From contig JAIVFI010000007.1 in NCBI GenBank assembly GCA_025558095.1, forward strand, positions 826,791 to 890,790: 64,000 nucleotides of DNA, given 5' to 3'. Of the stretch, positions 31,207-40,593 are shown in pieces. Source of the stretch: Hyaloraphidium curvatum (lineage: Eukaryota; Monoblepharomycota; Hyaloraphidiomycetes; Hyaloraphidiales; Hyaloraphidiaceae). A program made the position numbers and the translations under genes. Each line of letters opens with the position of its first letter. Positions within the stretch are counted from its first letter, which is position 1. A model generated the notes under the pieces. That model ran no database searches. It was not told the origin of the DNA and was given only the letters and a program-made list of their open reading frames with translations.

Positions 31207-31626
31207 GGTCGACGTCGACGTGGGCGGATGTGACGTTTTTGCTTGCTTGGCGTAGTTCGCTCCGTGTGATGGCACGGCGACAATGGACGGCGTTTTATCG
31301 TCGCGGGACGGCGGACACTCAGCCTTAGAGCTCACAGAATCCGATCACGCATCATCATCAATCATGCCCCCGATCCACAGCCAGTGCGTTGTCATCCAGC
31401 GGGCAGTGGATCCCGCTTCCCGCGATGCTGGGACGGCGAATGCCCAGAGCTCGAGCACCGGATGATGTTCGAGAGAGTTCTATGTTCATTGTACATCTGG
31501 CTTCTCCCGCCACTCCCGCAAAAAGCATTCTGTGACGCTTGCAGCCTCAACGTCTATAGCCCCAGGGAAATCCCCATGTGATCGCGACGAGTCCGGCTCG
31601 CCGATAACTCAACGGCCGCCGGCGGC
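31207..31626. other. intergenic upstream of paralogue F
   Basis: 420 bases, holding the family element at 31324. No gene seen. Confidence 0.4.
31324..31337. promoter_or_regulatory. palindromic family element, degenerate (CTTAGAGCTCACAG)
   Basis: Lies 117 bp upstream of the paralogue F start codon. The GAGCTC core and outer CT/AG bases are kept, but symmetry is weaker than in A, D and E. Confidence 0.45.
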
Positions 31627-32784
31627 TCAGAACAGCCCGGCCATCCTCAACCTGCTCTCAAAGTCCTCGTGGTTGATGTACGCCCCGCAAAGGGTCCTGT
31701 CCCCCGTGTAGGCGTCCCGCCCGTGGAGCACCCTCCAGTTGTCGAACAGCATCGCCTCGCCCGGCGCCAGCACGTGGCGCCACTGGTACTTGCGGTCGTT
31801 GGCGCGCAGGTCGAACTCGCGCAGGGCGGCGTAGAAGGCGATGTGCTCGTCGGCGGGGAGGAGGAAGGGGGCGCGGTCGTAGTTGTTGAACGAGACCTGG
31901 ATCAGCTGGCCGTCCGGGCCGTGCCGCAGGATCGGGCGCGAGGCCATGAGGTGCGAGCCGTCGCCGATGTACTGCCCCGGCACGTGCACCGTCGAAAGGG
32001 TGCGGTAGTGCTCCGGGTGTTCACGCTTGATGTCCTCGGCGATCCGGAAGGCGTCCACCATGGTCGACTCGCCGCCCGTGCCCTCGAAGCGGAGGCAGTG
32101 GAGGAGCTGCAGGCCGGGGGCATCGTGCGAGTAGGTGCCGTCGGTGTGGCCGCGGAGCTCGAGGTTGGTGTAGGCCGTGTCGGCCATCGAGTTGTCGGCG
32201 GTGAAGGTCCAGAAGCCGCCAAAGATGGTCTCCCTGATGTATGCCACCTTCTTGACCAGCTCCTCCGTGGCCTCGGCGGTGGGCGGCGTGCCGACGACCA
32301 GGGCAAAGCCGTACTGGGCGACCAGCTGGAGCCACTTGAGCACCCCGGCGTCCGAGGCCATGACCTCGGCGTACGGCACGGTGGGGGCCTTGAACGAGGC
32401 GGCGTCCCACAGCTGCTTCGGCAGCTCCACGCGGGCGCTGGCCTGCCTCGGCACGCGGAAGCGGCGCAGGAAGGCCAGGGGCAGCCTCGACGGCTTCTCC
32501 GGCTGGCCCCCGGCGGGCGTCTTCCACGCCACCTCGAGCTCCTCGCCGTCCCCGCCGGCGACGACCTTTGCCGCCTCGCCGACGAGGTCCGGCAGCTTCG
32601 CGGTGAACAGCTGGCGCTGGCCGGTGGCGGCGAGGTACGTCTCGGCGTCATGGGCATGGTCCCGAAGCCACACCCATGGGTACTCGGTCGCCACGCCGTC
32701 GGACCACGTGACGCGGAGCCGGTCGGCCTGCGGCTCGGCGGCCGCGATGGCGGGCTCAGAGGCGGTGGGCGGGTCGGAGGGCAT
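31627..32784 (-). CDS. trimethyllysine / gamma-butyrobetaine dioxygenase-like
   Basis: A single exon of 385 residues. An N-terminal DUF971-like segment (DRLRVTWSDGVATEYPWVWL, RDHAH) precedes a TauD-type Fe(II)/2OG fold. Iron ligands are His213 and Asp215 in RGHTDGTYSHDAPG and His354 in WRVLHGRDAYTG; Arg363 (GDRTLCG) should bind 2-oxoglutarate. This is the architecture of the two hydroxylases of carnitine synthesis. The C-terminal LCGAYINHEDFESR favours trimethyllysine dioxygenase, but gamma-butyrobetaine dioxygenase is not excluded. It is intronless, unlike most neighbours. Confidence 0.85.
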   Translation of the reverse strand: MPSDPPTASEPAIAAAEPQADRLRVTWSDGVATEYPWVWLRDHAHDAETYLAATGQRQLFTAKLPDLVGEAAKVVAGGDGEELEVAWKTPAGGQPEKPSRLPLAFLRRFRVPRQASARVELPKQLWDAASFKAPTVPYAEVMASDAGVLKWLQLVAQYGFALVVGTPPTAEATEELVKKVAYIRETIFGGFWTFTADNSMADTAYTNLELRGHTDGTYSHDAPGLQLLHCLRFEGTGGESTMVDAFRIAEDIKREHPEHYRTLSTVHVPGQYIGDGSHLMASRPILRHGPDGQLIQVSFNNYDRAPFLLPADEHIAFYAALREFDLRANDRKYQWRHVLAPGEAMLFDNWRVLHGRDAYTGDRTLCGAYINHEDFESRLRMAGLF

Positions 32785-33277
32785 CGTTGCTTCGGTTCGT
32801 TGAAAGTTCCGCCAGCGGCGGCCCCGGATTTATTGGCCGCCGCCGGCACAGCGGTCGGCCGGTCCCTCCATCCGACCTAGCACGGTCAAACCGTTCAAAG
32901 GGGGATCCAATTGCCGAACAAAGAGGTGAGATTGATGTTCGCCTGACCCGATCGATGATTTCCCGGAGGTCTTTGTCCCAAAGCTTCATGAGCACGCAGT
33001 AGAAGAGCTGATAATCTGCTCCAAGGCGACGATCATCTCCCGGAGGACAAAATCGACAGGCCACATCAATCATGTAGCTTCACATCACTGACTGAGTAGA
33101 TTTTGGAGGGACGATGCCTCGGAATCTTTGTGAAGCTGGTTGCGACGGCGGCAGCTCGGAGTCGATCGACTTGACCCCCTGCCTCAGGGACCACCCGATC
33201 CAAACACGCGAGCCATTGGCCCGCGAATCCCGCGGTGCGGCCGCCCAATACCCCGCATCTAGAGCGCGGCGGCCACC
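32785..33277. other. divergent promoter region, no gene seen
   Basis: 493 bases between the dioxygenase and the acyltransferase start codons, less GC-rich than both. Confidence 0.4.
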
Positions 33278-35542
33278 ATGGAGTCCATCGCGGCGTTTGT
33301 CCGCGAGGACATTGTCCCAAAGTGAGTGGGAGACGACTTTCGCGACCCTGATCCCCTGACCTCTCCCTCGATGGCAGCGCCTCGGCGGTGTTCCTGCCGC
33401 TCGCGCTGCTCGGGCTCGGCATCCTCCCGCAGAGCGTCAACCCGAAGCCCGAGATCGTCGGCACCGACACGCCGATCCTGCGCCGCAAATCCGCGCTCGA
33501 CAACGTGCTGCTCTTCGGCGTGCTGCGGCTCGCCGCCGACGTCGTGTGGCGGTCACCGTCGGCCGTGCGGTCGGGCACGCTGGTCGCGCTGGCCACGGCG
33601 GGCGTCGCGTACCCGCTGAGGAAGCAGGCCGAGGGCACGCCCCGGTTCGCGCGGCCGAGCAAGGCCTTCGGCACCTTCTGGCTCGCGTTTGCCGCCGTGC
33701 AGCTGGCCAGGGGCTGGGCGGGCGAGTCGTGGGCCGTCAGGGGGATCGGCATCGCGTGGGGGCTGGCGGCGGGGATCCTGGGTGTGCTCGAGGCCGTGGC
33801 GATGCCGCGCGAGGCAATCAAGGTGGGCCGACCGGGCTCCGTGTGCCGTGGATTTGGTCCAATCTTCTCGATTGCAGGACCCGGCGGCGCGGCCCGCGCC
33901 TTCCCGCGTCATGTCGATGCTGACCGAGAACATGGCGCGGGGACCGTTCCCCGAAGAGTCGGGCATACCGCGGCCAACGATCCAGACGCTCATGTTCTTC
34001 GACGAGGGCCTGCCGTCGCGGGACGAGATGGCGAAGCTCGTCGAGGCCTCGATCCTCAAGTTCTACCGCTTCAAATCCATCCCCGCCCTCGACAGCAAGG
34101 GGCGTTGGATCTGGCAGGAGGACCCCAACTTCTCGCTCGACGACCACCTCCTGGAGGAGACCGTGCCGGACCTGCCCGCGCTGCACAAGTTCGTCGAATC
34201 GCTCTTCGACGGCTCCGAGATCGACCCGGACAAGCCCAAGTGGCAGTTCTACCTGGTCAAGTTCGAGGGGACCGACAGGGGGGCGATCGTGATGAACGTG
34301 GACCACGTGCTCGGAGACGGGCTGAGCTTCGTCAGGCTGGCGCTCGAGATGGTCCGGGATGGTTGGTGGCGACCCTTGGCAGCTTCCACCCATCTCATTG
34401 CCTTGCCATTTCCAGAAAAGGGCGACACGATCGACTTTCTCAACCCCGCCGTCGCCTCCAAGGGCAAATCCGGTTCGGCCGCCAAGGACGCCAACGGCAA
34501 GAAGCCCACCAAGATCGTCAAGGGCATCCGCGGCGTCACGGGCGCCCTGTACCTCGGCTACTCCCTCCTCACCAGCCACGTCAAGGCGCTCGCGACGCAG
34601 CTCGGGCCGGGGGACACCAAGACCCTGATCAAGGACGAATACGCGCCCTACAGGTTCAACCAGACCCGGACGACGGTGTACCTGCCCATCATCAGCCTGG
34701 AGGCTGTGAAGAAGATGAAGGCGACGACCAAGGAGGGGTTCTCGGGGTACACAGTCAACGACGTGCTCACGGCCGTCCTCGCCGGTTGGTTTGTTCCACG
34801 CTGCCAACGCGACGCTGCTGATTACCGAACAGGCGCCTTCCGCCGATACCTCCTGTACCGCGAGGACCCCGTCCTCAAGTCGGACGAGTCTTCGAACGTG
34901 CAGGTCCGCGCCCTCCTCCCCTTCTCCTTCCCGCGCAACTTCTCCGACGACGACCTGCACAACCAATGTGGGTCCTCCGCCATCCCCGCTCGATCGACCC
35001 TCACCCACCTTTCCAGGGTGCTTCATCTCCATCCCCCTCCCCGTCGGCCTTGCGACCCCGGCAGAGCGGCTCAAGAGCGTCAACGCGACCATGACGGGGA
35101 TCAAAAAGTCGCCGGACCCGCTCGCGTTCATGAACGTGCAGCGCTTGGGCATGGGCGTGCTGCCAAAGGGGCAGGCGGCGCAGGCGGGCCTCGAGTCGAT
35201 GACCAAGCACACGATGGTGTTCACCAACGTCGGTAGCGGATGCGTGTCGGTCCCCCGACGGCGTTCTGACCCGTGGCCCCGCAGGTGCCGGCGATGCAGG
35301 AGTACGTCTACCTGGCGGGCAAGAAGGTCACCTCCATCTTCCCCGTCATCAGCAACATCGTGCCCCAGATCTCGGCGCTATCCTACGCCGGCCAGATCAC
35401 CATCAACATGGTCGTGGACCCCGAGATCATCGTCGACCACGAGAAGCTGAGCGACTTCTTCATGGAGGAGCTGGTCGAGGCGAAGGACCTCATGCTGGGC
35501 GAGGCGGGCAAGGACGTGGACGTGCTGTTCAAGAAGAACTAA
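33278..35542 (+). CDS. WS/DGAT-type O-acyltransferase with N-terminal membrane region
   Basis: Exons 33278-33321, 33378-33822, 33878-34361, 34416-34784, 34833-34967, 35017-35228 and 35285-35542; introns of 48-56 nt; 648 residues. The first 160 residues are hydrophobic (VFLPLALLGLGILP, FWLAFAAVQLA, GIAWGLAAGILGV), suggesting membrane attachment. The rest is a wax-ester synthase/diacylglycerol acyltransferase: condensation-like half with IVMNVDHVLGDGLSFVRLAL, the family's HHxxxDG site here reading DHVLGDG, then the C-terminal DUF1298-like half ending TINMVVDPEIIVDHEKLSDF. It probably makes neutral lipids. The first catalytic-motif His is Asp, which may alter activity. Confidence 0.8.
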
Positions 35543-35696
35543 TCGAGAGAATGTATTGGGCGCAGAACTGGCCTGCTCTGTTTCAAACAGGAACCCGCAA
35601 TCTCCGCAAGAAACTCGATCCAATCTGTCACCTCCTCGAATGAGTTCATACGTAGGCGGAACAGCAGACAACGTACCTCACCAAAGATCCTGCGAA

Positions 35697-36938
35697 TCAC
35701 TCAAAGGCCAGAGCCGCCGCGATCATGAACGACGCCTCCTCGGTGATCTCGAGCTGCATCTTGGACATCGAGATGGCGCAGAACTGGCGACCCCACTCGA
35801 GCGACTCCTCCCCCATGAGCACCGTCATCATGCTCTTGATTTTGCCGGTGGCCGGGTTGTAGATGAGGTCGAACTCGGCGCGGACGTTGTCCCAGTCTGG
35901 CCGTGGACCGCGCGGTGAATCCTCGGGTTCGCCAAACGGTCGCGATCACTAACCCTGCCGCCCCTTGAAGCTGGGATTCATCGTCCACGCCGTCGGGTCC
36001 ATCTTCCACGACGAGACGGTCTCGCCGCGGATGTGGTTCGGGGAGGGGGTGACGAGGAAGTCGGTGATCTCGAACTTGTGCGCTTTGGCGATCTCGTCGG
36101 TGCGCTGCATGGTCTCGATGATGGCATCTGGGAGAAAACGACAGTCAAGGTGCGCCTTGTGGCGATCTAGATTACCTACGCTTCGTCTTGTTGGTCCTGC
36201 CGAATCCGAAGAAGATGGTTTCCTCTGCAATCTGATTCAGCGACCTCGGCGATGTCACGATCGCCGCACCCACCTCCTTCGTCGAAGAGGTCGAGCGTGT
36301 CCGCAAAGGCGATGTTCGCTTTGCTGACGAAGGCCTGCATGAGCTCCTTGGCCTTGTTCAGATCAGCGGGATCGCGGGGGTTCGCGGCCATGCGCGACAT
36401 GAGCAGCTCCTTGACGGCGACGTCCTGGAGCTGGTCCCCGGTGACCTCGTTGACGATCTGGAACAGTAATGAGTTGAGGAGCTCCGTCCGAATGCCCGAT
36501 CAAGGCACCAACCCTTTCGACCTGGAGCGCCCCCGTGACGTAGAGCGTCGTGTTGCCGAAGAATTCTGCAAGGGAACACATCACGGATGGCCGAATAGTC
36601 GAGCTGGTACTCTCACCCTTTCTCCCGTTGCCCATGTCGGCCGTCAGCTTCCCCTTGAATCGCACGCGGTGGGGCATCGGGGGCATCCATTTGCCGACGT
36701 CCGTGGCCGGCTCTCCGATCATCTCCCAGATGGACCCCTGCGGGTAAGCCGCGAGCGAGGCTTCGAAGGCACCGGGGCCGGAGAAGGTGGCAAAAACGTC
36801 CCGGACCCCGAAGTCCGGGCCGATGAGGCCGTCGAACTTGCCCGTGGAGCCGCCCGAGGCATACGCGTTGAAGGCGGAAACGTAGCGACGGGCCAGGTCG
36901 ACGAGGTCGCGGGGATCGTCGCGCTCGACAGCAGGCAT
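35697..36938 (-). CDS. hypothetical protein, six exons
   Basis: Exons 36938-36617, 36565-36513, 36457-36274, 36224-36180, 36127-35954 and 35896-35697; introns of 51, 55, 49, 52 and 57 nt, all keeping one frame; 325 residues. Segments with good protein character include DLVDLARRYVSAFNAYASGG, KFDGLIGPDFGVRDVFATFS, EETIFFGFGRTNKTK, DFLVTPSPNHIRGETVSSW and IKSMMTVLMGEESLEWGRQF. The first part, with its small-residue helix and DVFATF strand, could be a SnoaL/NTF2-like fold; this is only a guess. No family is recognised, and no membrane segment or signal peptide is visible. Confidence 0.65.
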
Positions 36939-37083
36939 GGTGTTGGTGTGTGGGTGTTGGCGAATCGATTCGATGAGTCGACGCCGATCGTCGACGCCGC
37001 GCTGGCCAACAAGCGGCAGAACTGACTGACCCGCAACAACGGCCTCTGCGTTCCTCTCCCGCCAGTTTCTGTCGCGAATAGCA

Positions 37084-38562
37084 ATGCCTGCCGTCAAAAA
37101 CACTCGCTGGTGCGGTCTGCCGGGTCGATGGCCTGAAAGTGTCCCCGCCGACGCGTCTTCTCTGTCACCGCAGCCTCTACGTGACCGAGCCCGTGAACCG
37201 CGCTCCCGAGCTCTCGGACTTTAAGATTGTCTCCGAGGATCTCGACATCGACAATGTCGCGAAGGGCTCCGTGGTCACGGAGAACCTCTGTGCGTGTCTT
37301 TGAGGCCCGTTGCTCTTCTGTGCCGTTGACGTTCTTCTGCTCGTGGGCGTCGCCGCGTTGGCCCGGTTCAAGATGTCTCGCTGGATCCCTATCTCCGTGG
37401 CCGTATGAGGCAGGGCGTGAAGAGCTACATCCCGCCTTTCTCGCTCAACGAGCCTTTCGTCTCGCACGCTGTCTCTCGCGTGGCCAAGTCGGGAGCTGAC
37501 GGCTTCAAGGAGGGAGACCTGGTCTACCTCATGGGCTCGTGGGAATCGTACACCGTAGGCGCTTTAGTCGTGCTCCTTCCATGGCCGTGTTTGACTCCAT
37601 TTGGCCAGGTCCACAAGGATGCCTCCAAGGTGCCCCAGCTGAAGGTGCTGGAGCCGGCAAAGGGCATTCCGCTCAGCTACTACATCGGAGTGCTCGGCAT
37701 GCCCGGTACGTTCCCTTGGCGCTTGTCTCCCTGGTGCTGATCTTCTCCGCTCCAGGCATGACTGCGTGGGCCGGCCTCATGGTGCTCGCGCATCCGAAAG
37801 CAGGCGAAACACTGTTTGTTTCGGCAGCTTCGGGCGCCGTCGGGCAGGTCGTTGTCCAGTACGGCAAGAAAATGGGCATGAGGGTCGTCGGTTGCGCGGG
37901 CAGCGACGAGAAGTGCGAATGGGTCAAGAAGGAGCTCGGCGCGGACGAGTGTTTGAATGTGCGTGGGCGGTTGGAGCGCTGTGGATTGCCCTTTGACCAC
38001 CGAACTGCTCGCAGTACAAGAAGCCTCCCGGGGGAAGCATTGCCGCTGCCGTCAAGGCGGCCTGCCCCAACGGGATCGACGTCAACTTCGAGAACGTCGG
38101 CGGCGAGATCTACGAGGCCGTGCTGGCCAACATGAACAAGGGCGGACGCGTCTCCGTTTGCGGCTGGATCACTGGTCGGTCGCGCAGTTGATCGTGTCAT
38201 TCGGGTTCTCATTGAGTTTCCCAAAGACTACAACAAGAGCTCGATGGGTGGGACGCCGGAGAGGCTCGAGCAGGACCGCGTCGACAAGGATCTCGAGTAC
38301 TGCCGCTGGTTTCTCGTTTCGGCGCCCGAGTTCAAGGAGCACGTGGCCGAGCAACAGAAGAAGACCACCGAGTGGATCCTGGACGGTTCGATGAAGGTGA
38401 AAGAAGACATCCGGGACGGGCTGGAGCAGGCGCCGGCCGCTTTCATCGACATGCTCCAGGGTGAGCTGCACCGAGAGTCCATCGGAGATCTCTTCCTTAA
38501 CCGCCGAATCGCACATAGGTGGCAACTTCGGGAAGGCAGTTGTTCGGATCAAGAAGGAGTAG
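37084..38562 (+). CDS. NADPH-dependent alkenal/prostaglandin reductase-like (MDR)
   Basis: Exons 37084-37109, 37174-37289, 37373-37554, 37609-37705, 37756-37958, 38015-38174, 38227-38460 and 38519-38562; introns of 50-83 nt; 353 residues. It matches the zinc-independent LTB4DH/PTGR branch: LYVSLDPYLRGRMRQGVKSY, GVLGMPGMTAWAGLM, Rossmann motif AASGAVGQVVVQYGKKMGM, VNFENVGGEIYEAVLANMNK and GRVSVCGWI. Such enzymes reduce the double bond of alpha,beta-unsaturated aldehydes and ketones with NADPH. Intact; the start gives the expected short beta strand before LYVTEPVNR. Confidence 0.88.
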
Positions 38563-38567
38563 AAGCG

Positions 38568-39098
38568 TCAGCTTGCTGGGCGAGCTAATTTTCGCGGTGA
38601 TTGCCGTTCCTTCGCCTGTTTCCAAGTCCGGGAACCCTCGTGTTTGAGCAGCCACTCCTTCGCTTCAAGTCCGCCGGCGTAACCGGTCAGGGTGCCGTTG
38701 CTCCCCACCAGACGGTGGCACGGGATGATAATGCTAATGGGATTAGTCGCGTTCGCCCTTCCGACGGCCCTGGCGCTCGCCACGCCGAGCTCCGAGGCCA
38801 GCTGGGCATAGGTCCGTGTCTCCCCCGCTGGGATCTCCCGCAACTTCTCCCAAACGCGTCGCTGGTACGGAGAGCCTTTCGGGGCCAGCTCCAAATTGAA
38901 TTCTTTCCGCGTCCCCGCAAAGTACTCCTCCAGCTGCCTCCGTGGTTCGGTCAAGCGCACCGCGTCACGCACGGCGCCGGGGTGCCGCGCGAGTTCCCGC
39001 GTCGGATCGCGCGTGTAGAGGTGCGTGAGCGCTCCGTCGACATTGGCAATAATCAGAATCTCGCCGACTGGCGATTTCAGCGTGTCGTAGAAAGCCAT
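38568..39098 (-). CDS. methylated-DNA--protein-cysteine methyltransferase
   Basis: 176 residues, single exon. The alkyl-acceptor motif IPCHRLV (Cys127) sits in the family context NPISIIIPCHRLVGSNGTLT; the helix-turn-helix part is YAQLASELGVASARAVGRA with the arginine finger. The protein removes alkyl groups from O6 of guanine in a suicide reaction. The first in-frame ATG is at 39098; the open frame further upstream lacks an ATG. Only 58 bp separate this start from that of the divergent cysteine-repeat gene. Confidence 0.9.
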   Translation of the reverse strand: MAFYDTLKSPVGEILIIANVDGALTHLYTRDPTRELARHPGAVRDAVRLTEPRRQLEEYFAGTRKEFNLELAPKGSPYQRRVWEKLREIPAGETRTYAQLASELGVASARAVGRANATNPISIIIPCHRLVGSNGTLTGYAGGLEAKEWLLKHEGSRTWKQAKERQSPRKLARPAS

Positions 39099-39156
39099 TC
39101 GTTGCTTCGGCGCGAGATCGCGATCACGGCGTAAACAAGCACCAAAATCATGCCAA

Positions 39157-40539
39157 ATGGAGGCCCATGCGCCTTCCGTAGGGTCTTCCAAAGCCGCCGA
39201 AGCTGCGAACGAGGACCCATTTATTCACTGGGAAAGCGATGTCTCCGAGAACGAAGGGCTGGCAAGCGGCATCGCGCCCGAGTGCGTCATGACCGAGGCC
39301 GAGCTGCCTGCGGAGCTCGCCAGCACCGCGTCAGAGGACGAAGGAGGACATCGGCCTCTTGACGTGGTGCCGCGTCGTTTGGAATTGCATAAATCAGACG
39401 TCCGTGTTGGTTTCGAAGGAGATAGACTTCCGGACGCCGGGGGAGACACAGATTCCGATGCCTCCGTCCAGGAAGACTCTGGCTCGGACTTTGTCGACGA
39501 AGGCAGCCCTTTGCCAGAGTCATCTCATTCCTCTGACGATGCGGAAAGCGGCTCGGATTTCGAGGAACCGCGGAGGAAGAGACGCAGGACTGTTCAGAAG
39601 GCTCGCTCGCTGCCGAAGTTTCACAAGCTCCCACACGAAACCAGCGGACCGGAGGGAGTTAGCTCAGCGCCAGCAGAGCAGATGTCGGCACGTCCCGCCG
39701 TGCAGACACTACCTACGCCACCAGCAACGCCTGCTACCGTGAGGACGACAAAACCAAGAACCCGAGAAACACCGCGGGCAGGGGACGGGTGCAAGCACCC
39801 CGGCTGCCGGTATTACCGTCTGTACGGTGATCCCCAGGAGGCAAAGAAGCTGTTTTGCGTGGAGCACAAACGGCCGACCGACGTTCCCATTTATCGGAAG
39901 AGCCTTTCCGAATGTTCGCGGGCAGGGTGCACTGCGATCGGCCCTTATGTCGCGCTGGATGGCTCGGGCCCTGCCTACTGTCGCAAGCACAGGCCGGACA
40001 ATACGACACACGTGAGCAACTTGAAGAAGCTGTGCAAGACGCCGGGCTGCACGTCACGTGCCGACTACGGGAACGACGACAAGCCCGTGGCCTGCATCGC
40101 GCACATGGAGAAGGGCATGGCCTCCTACCGGAGGACGCATCGGCGCACCTGCGCCCACGAGGGATGCCCGACCATCCCGAACTACAACTTTCCTGGCGTA
40201 AAGCCACCGCTCTTTTGTGCCCGGCACGCCAAAGTCGGCATGGTTCACCTTCGAAAGGATCATTGTCAGCACCCTGGCTGCCTCATTAAGCCCTATTATG
40301 ACTTTCTCGGGGCAACGAAAGGGAAGTTCTGCAAGGCCCATGCCGAACCTGACATGATCGACGTGATGAGCCGCCTGTGTGAACATCCCGGGTGCGTCAA
40401 GGCCGCGTGGTGGGGACCGCCCGGGAAACGTGTCAAGGGTCTGAAGGGCTCGGCGAAGAGGGTTCGGTGTGGGGAATACAAGCTACCGGGCATGGTAGAT
40501 TGCACTCGGCCTGTTCCACACAACGAAGAGTCAGAATGA
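39157..40539 (+). CDS. EsV-1-7-like cysteine-repeat protein
   Basis: 460 residues, single exon. The N-terminal 200 residues are acidic and serine-rich with a basic KRRR stretch (nuclear-localisation-like). From residue 212 to about 452 come six repeats of C-x4-C ... C-x2-H (for example CKHPGCRYY...FCVEH and CQHPGCLIK...FCKAH), several followed by GM or DM plus a short spacer. This is the pattern of EsV-1-7 domain proteins such as Ectocarpus IMM. The last repeat has Tyr in place of the His (CGEYKLPGM). EsV-1-7 proteins are best known from stramenopiles and large DNA viruses; molecular function is not established. Confidence 0.72.
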   Translation: MEAHAPSVGSSKAAEAANEDPFIHWESDVSENEGLASGIAPECVMTEAELPAELASTASEDEGGHRPLDVVPRRLELHKSDVRVGFEGDRLPDAGGDTDSDASVQEDSGSDFVDEGSPLPESSHSSDDAESGSDFEEPRRKRRRTVQKARSLPKFHKLPHETSGPEGVSSAPAEQMSARPAVQTLPTPPATPATVRTTKPRTRETPRAGDGCKHPGCRYYRLYGDPQEAKKLFCVEHKRPTDVPIYRKSLSECSRAGCTAIGPYVALDGSGPAYCRKHRPDNTTHVSNLKKLCKTPGCTSRADYGNDDKPVACIAHMEKGMASYRRTHRRTCAHEGCPTIPNYNFPGVKPPLFCARHAKVGMVHLRKDHCQHPGCLIKPYYDFLGATKGKFCKAHAEPDMIDVMSRLCEHPGCVKAAWWGPPGKRVKGLKGSAKRVRCGEYKLPGMVDCTRPVPHNEESE

Positions 40540-40593
40540 TGCGCCATGAATCCTATTAAAGGAAGTGCAATTCAAGTTTCGGACTGGCTGTGC

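Noticed and set aside
39157-40539. Endogenous large-DNA-virus insertion suggested by EsV-1-7-like repeats
   Set aside because: No other viral hallmark gene is nearby, base composition matches the neighbours, and EsV-1-7 proteins occur in cellular genomes.
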